From Sphagnum compactum (Eukaryota; Bryophyta; Sphagnopsida; Sphagnales): a stretch of 64,000 nt of DNA. Below, piece after piece: positions 21,706 through 35,289 of the stretch (positions are counted from its first letter, which is position 1; every line of letters begins with the position of its first letter). A program made the translations under genes and the position numbers. Under the pieces are notes generated by a model. It was not told the DNA's origin. It searched no databases and was given only the letters and a program-made list of their open reading frames with translations. The DNA lies in NCBI GenBank assembly GCA_965153455.1, contig OZ234498.1:8804001-8868000 (forward strand). The letters are read 5' to 3'.

Positions 21706-23260
21706 CCAAGACTTTGGACTTTAACCTACACAAATTCTTCTTGGGTTGGGACTTTTCCGAAAACATGGAAACACACTCCTTGAGTCTACAATGAAGTTCC
21801 CCAAACTATATGGGAGAGGGAGGATGAGTTGGCACCTAAGAAGGGCCATTTTTCAGGACAAATTGTTCCATCACAATTGAACTACTTTTGCAAGGGCCCC
21901 ATTGAAAAAATTGCCACTCATTCACTTTGACAATCATATCCACCCAAAGTTTGGATTCAGCCCATTTTGCTTGGCACCCAATCACAAGCTACTTCTCACT
22001 TGTGACTCCATACATGATTCATTCGCTTCTTCAATTCATCCCTTTGTTCGTGTACATGTTTTGGGCTATTGTTGAATCAAATTTCAAACAATTGGTATCA
22101 CACAAAACTTTATCTTGGCCTACAAATATTTCTTAAGGCTATCTTTTTATTGGATTGTTTTGTGTGCTTTGCAAGCCCGCCAACCCTCCACGTGAATTTG
22201 GATCGATGGAATAGTTTTTTTCCTTTCGTTGTAGGAAAATAATTGCTAAACGTAAACCGCTCAACTTCAATAACTTGCAACAAGGGGCCTATGGAGGTTT
22301 TATCAAATCACCTCCACACAAAATATATCCAAAGTTGAGCCATCAATTTTTTTAATTACAATGGGATAATTGTGATCACCCAACTAAGATTTTCTACCAC
22401 CCACCTCCCATTTTCCTACTACAATAATCAAGAAATAGATGGAATTCTAGGAAACATACAAAATTGCCAAATTAACTAGGATTATATGGCCATACATGCC
22501 TCTTGCGATTTCCAAGGCATATTGAATTTTTTTCGTAAATCAACCATTTTTGTTATTTTGCCTATCCAATCAAAATTCAGAAATTTCCTAGCCTGTTTGG
22601 AGGGCACCTTATATTCGAGAATATCCTTCATAGGATAGAATAGAGAATGAATTTTACTAGTGTTGGTTAGTTATTGAGAAAACAATCACTTATTCACAAG
22701 GGCCCAAGAGTAGGTTAATTTTCAATCAACTTGGGTAAGAATTGGATGGAGACCCTCCTTGTTTGATATGTGTGTGTATAAAGGACCTTGCAAGATCCTT
22801 GTAGGTAGGGTATAATTTAAGCAAAATCAAAAGGGTATGGAGTATGGACCCACCATACATGTTTCTTAAATCCTTAAACATTAATATGCTTTTGAGTTGT
22901 CACTTTTGAGTGGGAATTCACTTCTCCAATGTGAGCTCCACTTTGTTGAACTTCAATTTGACATGTGTGAGTTGACAATGGCGGTGGGAAGTGCACACCC
23001 CAATCAAGAATTTTATTTTTTGTTGTGAAGGGGACAACAAGTTTTCCCTTTAAAACCCTATCTTGACATCATACTTTGTCGTTATCAAGTTGGGCCTTGA
23101 CATCATCTTATATGATGATTATCAGGTCGGGTATCAAGTTGGGTATTTCACAATTCATCTTTACCCATAACACATGGGTATGGAGAAATTGTTGAGGAAA
23201 TTTGAAATTCAAAGAATATTACTCCAATAAGAAAATTTCAATGACAATGATTCATATTGA
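21706..23260. other. Intergenic DNA, no gene seen
   Basis: AT-rich single-copy-looking DNA. No protein family, RNA or terminal repeat was recognised. Confidence 0.5.
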
Positions 23261-23935
23261 CTAGTGTGAACCCGGTGCATAATGCACCTCGCGAGCTCCC
23301 CCCCGCCCGGTCCTTCCCATTGCCCACTTCGGTTCTTTATCCCGTCGACCCCCCCCGTCCTTCGCATTTTTCACTCTGATTCTTTAACCTGTTGATTCCC
23401 CCCCGTTCCCCTGTTATATATAATTAACTTCTCGCCCCGTGCTGACCCCCCCCTGCTCGTGCTGGCCCCCCCTCCGCCCCGTTTTTGCCCCGTGCTGCCC
23501 CCCCCCCGCCCCGTTACCAAGCCCTGTCACCCGCTGCTTCACCGATCTCTCCCTCCCCACCCCTCACCCCGTTACCAAGCCCTATCACCCGCTGCTTCAC
23601 CGACCTTTCCCTCCCCCACCCCCCAAATAAAATCTCAGTATGAAATGCTGAAACTCAGTACGAAATGCTGAGCATTTAATGCACAAGGTTCGAGGGGAAT
23701 CATAGTAACTGTGCCGGTAGGAGCAATGAAAATGTAAGTAGCAGCAGTGGAAGCGCTCAGAAAGAAAAGAAAGACAGGGTGTGATTGCTTTTCTTCTTCT
23801 TTTTCTTCTACATTAACATTAAAGGGGGCGGGATGACCAAGCCCTGTCACCCGCTGCTTCATCGGCCTCTCCCTCCCTCACCCCCCAAAACCTCCGTCAC
23901 AGACACACTTAGTGAATTTATATATAAGATTAGGA
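23261..23935 (-). mobile_element. Non-autonomous Helitron (675 bp) with both ends
   Basis: Read on the minus strand, the 3' end is a hairpin, GGTGCAT-T-ATGCACC, then nine bases and CTAG, followed by T outside the element (23,260 complement). This is the Helitron 3' rule: hairpin, about 10 nt, CTRR, T. The 5' end on the minus strand is TCCTAATCTTATATATAAAT preceded by A, fitting insertion between A and T and resembling the TATATA-rich 5' ends of plant Helitrons. The interior is C-rich, has about three copies of a 58-bp unit (CCAAGCCCTGTCACCCGCTG near 23,515, 23,573 and 23,840), and contains a family A MITE fragment. No Rep/helicase coding sequence is present. Confidence 0.7.
23628..23810 (-). 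mobile_element. MITE, family A, copy 5 (fragment nested in the Helitron)
   Basis: Shows the family core in the orientation of copy 2: ATAAAATCTCAGTATGAAATG, GCATTTAATGCACAAGGTTC, and AGCAGCAGTGGAAGCGCTCA. The half-palindrome is locally duplicated (two AAATGCTGA words). The element lies between two copies of the Helitron's 58-bp C-rich unit. Confidence 0.65.
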
Positions 23936-26900
23936 TAATTAATATATTAATATGATCAATGAACACATTATATTAGTTCAATTTGGTTCCAATTTAAACT
24001 GAATAGTTTTAGGTTTCATAAGTTGTAACTCTCATCAAGATCTTTCCAACAACACCAAAGGCACATTTCAATTCCTCTGAAACTTACATTTAAAAAATCA
24101 TTCAATATTCAAATACTTTTGCACCACAAGTCCAAACGTCGTGGAACCAAGCCCATGCACCCCTCCTCCTCGTCGAGAGCTTTGCAAAGACACCAAGAAG
24201 AACACGAACTAAAACATCCCAGTTCGGTGGATCTCGTACCTACAAAACAAAACAAACTACCTTGCTTCACAGATAGTCTACGGTTCATCAGATTTGAATT
24301 GAATTTCCCTCTAAATATGGCGAGTTTGAACCTTTTTTCCCCCAAAAAATCCTTTCGAAAGGTCTACTTAGGGTTAGGGTTTTTGTATGTTACTTGGGTT
24401 AGGGTTAGGGTTTGGAGTATCACTGGAATCGCATGTGCATTTTGTATATACACACCGTGTATAGTGTTTGTGGAGTGATGATGTCCTTTAACATCAATTT
24501 TGTTACTATCAAAACCTGAAGACAATTTGTGTGTTGGATGTTTTGTGATTGTCAACTCCTTAGTAGTACCTACCGATTCTTCGTCTTGTTTGCACAGGAA
24601 AAAAGAATGAACTGAGGAGCTAAACTCTCTCACAAGTACACATTGGTGTTGTTGCCACATTGCATTCCTCACGTTTTCTCATCTTTTTCCCGTAGCTAGT
24701 GATTTGCTGCAGGTTGGGATTCTGTGCTGTTCTTTGTCATATCATTATTGTCTTTATTGATCTTTTGTGGCTATGGTTTCCAGGCCCCAGATGATCTTTT
24801 ACTGCCCATTTGAGAGGTACACTAATTCTTGGCTGGTATGGGGTCATCAGGTATGGATGTGAAGTGATAGTGGAAATTTTGTATTAGGGTATGCTATCCT
24901 ATGACCATTTTATAGTTGCAAAATTCTAGATTCCAAGTGCATGTATTGATCAATTGTATCCATTTGGTGTGTTGGGTTGAGTTCAAATGTCTGCACTTGT
25001 CTCAAGTTGGGAGTTTATTGTACAGCATACATCTCAGACCCCAAAAAAAATATGCCCTTATTGCAATTATTGTCTTCATCCTGCTTTCAGATATCAATCA
25101 GGATTCTTGTGTAGTTTGCATTGTTATTCTTCATTGCACACTCTGCTCAAAAACAAAAAAACAAATTTAATGTCATGCATTTGAAACAGGCAAATATGGG
25201 ACTTGCACATATTGTAGAACCATGTATTGTAATAACCTGGTCAGACTTTCGTAGTGTATTTGGAGATACTCTTACAAAGTGTATCGTGGCCACACCATGC
25301 TTTATGAAAATGGAGATGGGCTTTCTGTTTTTGTAAAGCCAGGCGATCAAGTGGTGCCTGATTTTTACACTGTGTAAAGCCCATGGATGGGAGCTTTAAT
25401 GGAAATTGGGGACTTTCTTGACTCCTGCCTCGGAGTCCCTTATTTCTGTAAAGCACCCGTCCTGGGGCTTTAACCTACATAGAGCAAGGCAGGTGAGGTA
25501 CCAAGTTGATCTACCAGGTAAGTCCTATTTCATTAGGAACTTACATATTTATGTATGTTTACCAAATTGAATGTCAACTACAAGGTGTTGCATTGTCTGT
25601 TGCTTGGTAGTTGTTGCTGCATCATCTAGCTCACCTGCTTTGCTTGGATGTGCATCACACTAGGCTTGAAGAAAGAGGAAATTTAACTTCAATGGTTGCA
25701 CTCTCCTGTATTGGTGGCACCTGTAGCAAGGAGGAAGTCAAGGAAAGTGATACTTGGCACCACATTGAACATCACTGCTCCAATTTCATGCATTCATTCA
25801 AGCTGTCTGAGAATGCACTTCTGGATCAAATCAAAACTGAAGTCAACAATTGAGTGCTCATTGTCACCATACCAAAATTTTGAGATGGATCCAAAATGGA
25901 CAGAGACGTGCGGCATTGAAATAGTTGGAGGACAAGAAACCATCACTGCAAAAGATGAGAAGCAAGATTGTTTGCATACCTCCAAGGTTTGATTTTTGGT
26001 TTCTACAAGACAATGATCCATGTACTAATTTCTCTATCCTCTTGCCCAATGGTTTAACCAGTGCTGGGTGGATGGTTTGATTTTGTTAATACCCGCAGGG
26101 TTCTGGTTTTTTAGTATTTCAGAATCAGAGAACCAGCAGTTTTGGGGGAGTTTCTTTTTCGATCAAAAATCAGAATCAAAGGAACCATGGGCTCTGGTTA
26201 TTTGAAAAGCCTCAAAGAACCCGCAGTTTTCATGAAAGAACTAGTATAGAACCAGTGGTTTTATGGGTGGTTATTCCATTTTTCAAATTCCTTGAAATCT
26301 GTGATTATATGTCTACCAGTACTGGTTCTTTGATGTTTTTGGTGACCTTGTTATGAAGTCCGTTATGAACCCTCAGAACTGATTTGATGATCACTGCAGG
26401 TCTGTTCATGTTCACATAAGAACCTTATTGTTTGTTATATGTGAACATGTGAGTTTCTTTCATTCTCACAATACAAAAAAAGAATCCACGGCATTTTCAA
26501 ATCAAGCAGGTTACTAACTCAAAGGTATAGTAGCTTGTTATACCACATCACCAAGTTTGTGATGCAAAACACATGTTCTCACTTTGTGCACCACTAATAT
26601 GAACTTATTACACTAATCAAATAAAACTCGTTGGTATGCTACATTAAACAAGGTTTTGAACCACAATCGTATAGTTTGTTGCATTGCAAATTAATTGTGG
26701 AAGATGGTTGATTTGCATCACAATTTTCAAATTCTTAAGCTTGGAGAAATCTCACATGAATTTCACACAAGGTTACAGATTTCGAATTGCATGAACTCAA
26801 CCAAAGGGTATGTTCATTTTGTTGCTTGTGAATTGTCAAGTCACCTACAAATAACATTATTTTCCTTCATCGTCCCCCAAGAACTATGCAAAGCTCATAA

Positions 26901-29142
26901 AACTTGTCATTTGTTAAGTTTAACTTTCTATTGGGATTTCAACCCTTGTGAATAAAGGAACCAATTGTGTTTGTTCGATTCATTCATTCATCTCACCTAG
27001 TTTCAAACAATTAGTTAACATTCATTAGATTAACATTGGCAATCCTTGTCTCAAGTGTAATTAATAACAAAGTATATGCATTTTGATGTTTTGACCCCAC
27101 ATAAACGGAGCATAATTTTGATATTAATGTTCCCCAACAAGCATAAAATGGTAGGGCATTTTGCAATCACACCCAATTCTATATGGTCCACTCTTTTCCA
27201 CAAAAATGTTTTATAAGAACCATTACTTGATAGTTTTGATTGGAAGATGTCATGCAATTAATTTAAATCTACTTGCCCACTTCTTTTGTTTCTTCTCTTA
27301 TGATATTTTAGTGGTGTGTCAACAAGCATCCCACTCATTTATTTAGTTGATGCACACAAATAACACTAGATCTTTTTTTTACTTCATCATACTTGACCAA
27401 GCAGCAAATGTAAAGTTTCTATGGTAATTCTACAAAAAGGCACATGGGTGTTATTGCATTTCCAACAAAGGATGTAACTTAAATCTCTATGGTTAATCCC
27501 CAAACCAATTATTTACCTTGAGGTTGCAACAAGATTGTGCCAAAAAAAAATTTAATCAAATTTCAAAATTAATAACATCAACATTAAACATTAACTTGAA
27601 AACCTTAAACTAATTACCCTTGAAGTATATGAAAACACAAACATATCCTTATTGGAAGTTGAATGCAAATAACATAGGGGCATATGTTTATAGTTCACCT
27701 TGCAATGCAAGATTTCATTGATTTCTTGAGACAATTCCCTAAGTCCCTTAGTTATCTCCAAAGGCACATCATGTTTCAACTCCTCCAATAACACACTCAT
27801 GCAATATATATTGTCCATATATGAGAATGTCCACACAACAATGTTCACATCACCTTTGAAAATAATGTCTTCACATCATGTTTTTTCATATTTCACAAAT
27901 AATAACATGGTTATACATGACATATCATGTCAGTTTGGATGGGTCACGTTTGTTTTGACACAAACATGCCTTGTCACCATGTATGTATTGGAAGTCATAG
28001 GAATATGAATAATATGCATTATATGCATGAAATAATTTGTAACCATAGGAGCTAGCATTTTAAAATGTAATGGAATATCATTATGCACAAAATGTGTACA
28101 AAATATGGTGTACAAATCCAATTTAAACAAATGAAAATAAAAATATATGCATTTAAAATAAATTTAAACATGAAATCAATAATTTAAAATTTTGACCCAA
28201 AATATAAATTTAACTTAACATGTGACCATGACCACATACACACAACCAAAAGTGAAAAACTCCTTGAAAGAAAAAAAAATTAAGGAAAAAATATGCAATT
28301 GTGACCCACATACATGATCGAAAGGAACCAAAAATTAAATTAAATTAAATTAAAAATAACAAGGACAAACCAAAACAAATCGGAGAAACCATTCAATAAA
28401 TAAATAAATCTAACTCACATACATGTGACCAAAAAAACAAGCCCACAAAAAAAATCCATAACCCACAAACACATGACTAAAAGAGAAACCCAAAAAAAAA
28501 CCATAGCCCACATACATGTGATCAAAAGAAAAACCCTTGAATTGTTTTTCAAAAAAATTATGGAACCATGATTCACATACACATGATTGTAACCCACCAT
28601 ACATGTCATTGGAACTTGAAAAATAAATAAACTTAACATGCAACTATAACCCACATGCATGTGACCAAAAGTTCAAATAAAAAATATATATGAAAAAAAA
28701 TTATTGTCAATATTAAAAAAACAAACACACACTCAAGTGCCTATAGCCATAACACATGTGTCCAAAATAATTTTACATGCAACCATCAATATAATGAATC
28801 ATTTAGTTATGCACATGATTCAAAATTTAATCATGTAAATAAACACAAAAGAAACATTTTCTTGTAATAAACACATATCATTAGTGTAACCTTCTTATGT
28901 AAACATTTTGTGATTTTTTTTTGTTCATGTATATAAAGATTATCAAAAATTTCTCTTGTTTTTAATTCAAATAATTCCCTTGTGAGGTGCCCCATTTCAA
29001 GAATTTTCCACTTAGGGTGTTAAAATGAATGTTCTTAAGGGATCCATTATGTTTGACCCAACTAGGTCACATAGCACCCCCAAACCACCATCATAATTAG
29101 ATTTAAAGCTTTCATGGTAAACATATCTCTTTTATTTAAGAC
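23936..29142. other. Gene-desert DNA with some GC-richer patches
   Basis: No gene recognised. 24,369-24,412 has TTAGGG-type telomere-like words (GGTTAGGGTTTTTG, GGGTTAGGGTTAGGGTTTGG). 25,365-25,470 has two successive short imperfect hairpins of the form GTAAAGC...GCTTTAA. 25,600-26,000 is slightly GC-richer with open frames that match nothing. From 26,700 onward the DNA is very AT-rich. Confidence 0.45.
24369..24412 (+). repeat. Short interstitial telomere-like (TTAGGG) cluster
   Basis: Five GGGTTAGGG/TTAGGGTTT words occur in about 45 bp, broken by TTTTTGTATGTTACTT. Too short and degenerate for a telomere. It could be a relic or a telo-box type promoter element, but no gene lies beside it. 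Confidence 0.5.
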
Positions 29143-29484
29143 TATCGTAGTACTTGGGTGGCTTCGGCATAAATTAAATTATTTTCAACTTTGTTGAAAT
29201 TTTCAAAAACAAATTCAACCCTTTCTACCAAAATTTTCAAAAGCACATTCAAGTTACAAGTTAGTTTTGAACTAGGGACCTACCTAACCAAATCAGTTAC
29301 TTTGGATATCTAACCACTAATGTAGCGAAATATTTTTAAAATATTACCAAATTTTATTACATATATTACACATGCGCCGAAATTTTTAGAATTAAAATGT
29401 AGCTACCAAACCAAAAATTATGGATTAAATTAATTTTTAAGTGGAGAATTGTCGAAGCCACCCATGTATTACTATATTATTCTA
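29143..29484. mobile_element. TIR element, family C, copy 1 (about 340 bp)
   Basis: The left end, TAGTACTTGGGTGGCTTCGG, is mirrored by the right end, which in reverse complement is TAGTAATACATGGGTGGCTTCGA. The interior is AT-rich and non-coding. The left end plus the next 20 bases (GGCATAAATTAAAT) also occurs near 55,425, and a diverged relative with its own TIRs is at 59,460-59,760. Confidence 0.6.
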
Positions 29485-32400
29485 TGATTAATGTTTTACA
29501 CACATAAAAAGTGATTAAAAAAGTTACCTATAATGTCATTAATTCGCATAATTTCAAATATACATAACCCACATTTAATTGATGCATTAGTATAAATCTA
29601 ATGTAGTTTTTGCATAATGCAAAAAATCATAATTGACCATGACTACTACCACATTATATACATATATGATGTAATACAAATGTGCTATATTTCAATCAAG
29701 TATGATTATAAAATACAATGCAACACCTTCAATGTTCTTCAAATTTGTGAACAATATGCATCTTTTTCAAACTAAAAGGGTTGTTAACAATAATTACAAT
29801 TATAATTCTTCAATTGAAATTGAAAGCATAACAAACATTGGAAAATTATGACATTTCCACTTCATATGGATTGATGTATTAAGTTAAACAAATCAAAAAT
29901 CACAATGTAAATGTGTGTTTAATGAAAATCTTGTCAATCAAAATCATTAAATTGCAACTATCATTAAAATAATACAGAATCCCATAGTCATATTTAGTGG
30001 GAATTTGTTCCATTTCTTTCCTCCCCTTCCATGCATTGTTCTAGAACACAATGTTGTCTTATTGCCTTCACATATGTCATCTTTCAAATTCTATCCACCC
30101 ATTTTCATGCATGTTGTCTTACCATTGACCATAACATGCCACACCTTATACCATGTTTTAATCCCTCACACATAATCAAATGCAATTCAATGTATCTCAT
30201 TTTGCATTTTAATCACATGACTTAAGTCTTACATTCACAATCATTAGTTTCAATTCACATAACCAATTATCATTTAGACTTAACCCACTTTGATGGTCTA
30301 TACAATAGTAATGCACCATTTTCCAAAGTGTCAAATATGTTTTTCTTCTTATGTGTTTGACATAATAACGATTTCAAATGAAAAAAATTGTTCATTTATT
30401 TTTATTGTGCAAACATCATAACAACAAGATTTTGTTTCTTTTCAATTTGTTTCAACTTTTAAGATAATTAATACATTCCAACCTGCAAGTCATATTCATG
30501 ATTACTTAGCTTGAACCTACCATTTTCAATGCAATATAGAACTAGTGGTGATAGAATCCAAAATAATGAATTAAAGTGTACATATTCAAGATCCTAAGAA
30601 GGACCATCTTGTGTTGAAGACTTGGTTGAATCTCATTTGCAAACTCTTATTTTGGAAATAAGGTTAATTGGCTACTTAGTTCCAAGTATATTCAAGGACA
30701 ACAAACCAAATTGGTATGTGTTAACTGTCTAATGGTTTAGCAAACTAAAAGAAGATAACCAACTTCCAAAGGACAACAAAAGAAACAATATAGACAATTG
30801 TATGACAATAGACCCTTGCCTAAGTAGAATATGTTAAATTATATCGGTAATTGAATTTTTTTGTAATTGTTGAAAAGTCATAAAAATAGGGAAAATGATG
30901 CATAGTTTAATGGTTGATGATTAGATGAATCATTTTAGGAATTATATTTGAGGGCATAAGCAACATAAACTAGACAATTGGATTACCTTGGTAGCCCCAA
31001 AAAAGATAAGATGAAAACAAAAATCTTAACAAATCCCATGATAAAATTGTTCTACATTTAATGTTTTTAATTTAATGATCAAAGATATTTTATACTTCTT
31101 CATTAAGGTGCATTGATTATCAAATTGTGCATTGTTTCAATAGGTTTTTTAAATTTATGCAAATAGATGCGAATTTTTTTTTTTGCAATGTAAATTTTTG
31201 TTTCAAGTTTGCGTCACATTTTTCTAACAAAATAAAAATATTAATTTGATGATGCCTTTGAACACATGATGATATTTATTTCCTAACTTAATATGTGTTT
31301 ATTAAGTTTTTAATTGTAAATGCAAGTTTAAACACCATGGACCTTATGGACTCAAGATAATATTCAATAGTATTGGAATTATAATGTATTTGAATAATGA
31401 ATTTTTTGAATATGTCTTTTTTCAATAAAGAGAATAGGTGATTTGGTGGAAGCAAAACTTCATAAATTTTTTACCAAATTAAAACTTTGCAATTTATTTT
31501 CAAATATTTTGATTACATAATGACTTCAAGCATTCAAATAAATCAAATCCCCTCTTTAGAGGTCAACCAAAATTTGATTTTCATTTGATAAGACGTGCAT
31601 ATCAAGTTATTGGTAACCAAAGTGTGTAGCAAACCTTATATATCAGGTTTCACAGTTAAATTATGCATGCACATATTGTATTCTAAATTTTAACAAAACT
31701 AAATTTGTGTACAAAAACTATCCATAATTTTAGACAAAACAACTAACAAAATGAAGTTTATTACATGGGACATTAAAGGTTAGACTTCTAAAGTTCAAAA
31801 TGACATTGAAAGGCCACACCACCACATGGATATGTTGGTAGAAGAATTGGCTAAAAATGAATTTGGAAGCACACAAAAATTTGTGAAGAACAATAAAATA
31901 AAAGTTTTGATAGAAAAAGGAAAAGAATCATTTAAAACTATCATGTCATCTGGCCAACAAAACTTTTTAAAAAAACAAACTTCATTACTCATTATTCTTA
32001 AACATAGATTTATTGTCCACACCTCCAAAAAGAAGTGGCACAAACTTAACAAGGTTTGAAGATTCCTTCTTTCTCTTTGATCTAAAGAGTTGAAAAGATT
32101 ATCAAAATGCAATGGACCTTATTGATTTATATGAATTTAGAAATGTTATACTAAGCTACCCCATAAAAAATAGTTATTTTTAAGCTACAACTAACCAATG
32201 GATATATACCTTTGATCTTCCTCCCCCTTTCACAGTGTAACAAACAACTAAATTTGAACTTATTGTCAATTCACCTTTGATATCCCTTGTGCCTTCCCAT
32301 CATTTAAAGTTACCTTCTTTTCAATATTGGCAAGGAATGGAGTTCAAGTGCCTTATTAAGAAAAGACCCCACTCAATTGAATTCTTTTTTTAATAATAAT

Positions 32401-33157
32401 TTATAAACATGTTAAATTCCCATTTGCTTAAGTGATAATAGATGTGGCTTTCACAACTTGCATCAAAATCTTTTTATTATCATATAATCAATCAAATTTT
32501 ATTTTATTCACTTAAATTGAATGATCTAGAGATTCAACAAATTATCATTAAATCTTAAGCAATGGTTTAGACTTCATACACACTATTACCGCACACCTTT
32601 TCACTTTTGATTTCACCAACTAACTAAACACCTCAAGTTTTATAACCTTCGGTACAAGAACATGCATATTTTAACTCTCACATCTTTTGAAGTCCTATTT
32701 ACATTACATGTCCAAACACCTTTTAATGTCCATAAAATTCTACATTAGTTACAAAATCAAGAATAAAAAATATTTGAAAAACCCTAATCTTCCAAAAACT
32801 ACACACATTACTATTTTAAAAAAAAATTGGTTATAGTTTGAGGTTTATTTCAAAATCAATTTCCTCCTCTTTATTTTTTTCCTCCTCCATGAATTTTATG
32901 AATAATAAAAAAACAAGACCTCTCATTACCTTTTTGAAAATCACATTTATTCCATTTGTTCATGTTTTACACCACCCTCCAAATATCACATTCATTAGAT
33001 TTCAAATAGCTCATTTCACAACCTCACTTCTTAACAATTGATGCATGAAAAATTCAGTAATTTTTTTGTGCACAAAGTTATTATAACCATCAATTAATGA
33101 TGACTCAACCCATATCAACTCACGTTAACTAATAAGAATTTACTTTCGATTTTACCT
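29485..33157. other. Very AT-rich gene desert, no gene seen
   Basis: No coding sequence, RNA gene or terminal repeats recognised on either strand. Open frames such as 31,795-32,112 are AT-driven. Confidence 0.5.
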
Positions 33158-34015
33158 ATGTTGTCGCAACCCTAACCTTGGGTTCGCGACCAAAGTAAGG
33201 GCTTGGAAGAATGCGGGACAAGAGCGAAGCCCAGGAGGCACATCTTATACTCCCGAGAGTGCAAGAGAGTGTGAGAGAATGAACCCTCACACTCCCAAGT
33301 GAGCTCCCACTTTGGGAGTTGGAGTCCCGATGAACTCTCAAATTTTTAGAAAGCGATTGCAATGGTCAAAACCCATTGGATTGAAGAGTTCTTATATCAT
33401 TGGAAATCTCTTAGAACGTAGATGTCTAAAATGAGCTCACATGACCCAATTGGACATCTCAAATACAAGTTATGGCCAAAAGAACGACCGGGAGTCAAAT
33501 TGGCAATTTGACTCTTGACCATTAAAAGTTAGGAATCAACCCGATTTCCTTGCATGCAGGTGGCGTGCGACATACCGTTGAAAAGCTCTCAACAAGGGCT
33601 ACAACTTTGCATTAGATTTTTATCTCCATCGGAGGTCCGCACACGAAGTTATGGGGCCCCAAAGTCGTGGGAGTCCCGATTTTGGGAATTTCGGGACTCC
33701 CACTTGGGAGTCCCGTGACAAAATGCCATTTGGATGTGGGCCTTGTGGAGAGGCACAAAGTATACTATAAGGGGGAAGGTGATGGCTTCCCCCAAGTTTG
33801 GGCCGTGATGAGTCTTGTGAGTCCGAGTTTGCCTATGGTTCGTCCTAGCACCAAAAGTGCTCCGACTATGCACTAACCACCTTGTGTTTGGTTTGGTGCA
33901 GGTCCGTGTGAATAGTTGATGCTTGTCACTCTTCCTAGTCCCATCCCGAAGCTCCAGCACGCCCCTCTACCCCCAAAGTGCTGCAAACCAAAGAGCGTGC
34001 CCTGACTCTTTGCTC
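33158..34015 (-). repeat. Large inverted repeat, left arm (about 0.85 kb, GC-rich)
   Basis: Matches in reverse complement the segment 35,290-36,085 over its whole length, with substantial divergence. Shared landmarks are GTCGCAACCC-like outer ends, TTGGGAGTCCCG-rich blocks, AAGTTATGG(C/G)CAAAAGAA, GGGAGTCAAATTGGCAATTTG, GGGGGAAGGTGATGG and GTCCTAGCACCAAA. The arms are much GC-richer than the flanks. No LTR signature or coding domain is clear; it may be a solo-LTR pair or a foldback element. Confidence 0.7.
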
Positions 34016-35289
34016 TTCCGTTGTTTTCAGTTTAGATTCACATTTGAGCCTATTAAGGAGCTTGGGGGTGCATCATATGTAGTATAAGAACTTACATATA
34101 TTAATATGTAATGTTGAATACAGAAGACACCATGGTGGCTTTTTGGCTGTGATATATATATTTTAAAAGTTAACAAAAGATATATAAAACCTAAATATCG
34201 ATGGAACTAGGTCATTTTTGTAGGAAAACTATTCACAAATTGCCATTATATTCTTGAAGTTTTGGACAAAGAGTACAATGAGATTGTAAAATTCAAAAGG
34301 AGGGAATAGACTAAATTGATAGTTCAAGAATGTAGACAAGTGCAAGTAAATAATATATTGTCAAGAGCAAGAAGGAAGACCTAGGGGACCTTTTGACACA
34401 AGGTCTTGCAAACCCTAACTAACCTATATTTTCACTTAATTGTAAGTAATTCACATGTTTTTTCTATGTACTTATTTAGTCCTTTGGCCATCTAGAAAAT
34501 GTGTGTGCAAATGTATGTTCATTATAAATTGAAATAGATTATATTATATTAGTTGAAAATACATTATCAAGAAACTTCTAGTTGTCAAATAGGAAACATG
34601 ATAAACAAAGGGAGTGGCCTAACCAATAATATGAAAACGATTTTTTGTTTTAGTGTATAAAACTAATTATAGGAAAACTCATAGTTGGTAGGTACGATAC
34701 CCCATTTAAGCAAGATATTCCATTCATTTAAAGAATTATCTCTTGATTCCCTTAAGTTATTATTGTACTTTAATAACATGCAAAACATTAGATTCATTCT
34801 AACAAGACATTATAAGTTTTTAGTTTGTCACATCTTCTTTCTATTGTAAAATCAATACTTATAATGAATTGCTATCAAGTTCTTTATTAGTGCCCCCAAT
34901 GTCCTCACTTTGTGAAGACTTAATTACTATCTAAGGTCATGTTCTAATCAATATTTGCATGCAATAAAAAACCATTAAAATATGAGATAATACCTTGTAT
35001 AATGTCTAGACTACCAACAATTTTTGCAAGCCTACCGACATGAATGTTCATTATTCATTCCCTTTGACTCATATTAGTAATGTTTGATTTTACTTAATTC
35101 ACTTCAAGCTTTCCACTAACTATGACACTTTTACTCAAAACGGATGGGATCATTCAATCTAACATATACTAAAATGTTAATATCAATATCTAAATGTTGG
35201 TATACCATGCTAAACAAATATGACCCCCAAAAATATGCTTATGTGCACTATGTCATGGGGGATGACGCGCTCCTTTGTCCCTAGTTAGC
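34016..35289. other. AT-rich spacer between the inverted repeat arms
   Basis: About 1.3 kb of AT-rich DNA with no recognisable coding sequence. It looks like ordinary desert DNA, which argues against a compact foldback transposon and for two independent insertions or an inversion. Confidence 0.45.

Noticed and set aside
21272-21794. Long open frames on both strands over the 42-bp array, with 14-residue peptide repeats
   Set aside because: They follow automatically from a stop-free 42-bp period. Codon context, start and flanking sequence do not suggest a gene.
24369-24412. Telomere or chromosome end
   Set aside because: Only about five degenerate units, with unrelated DNA on both sides.
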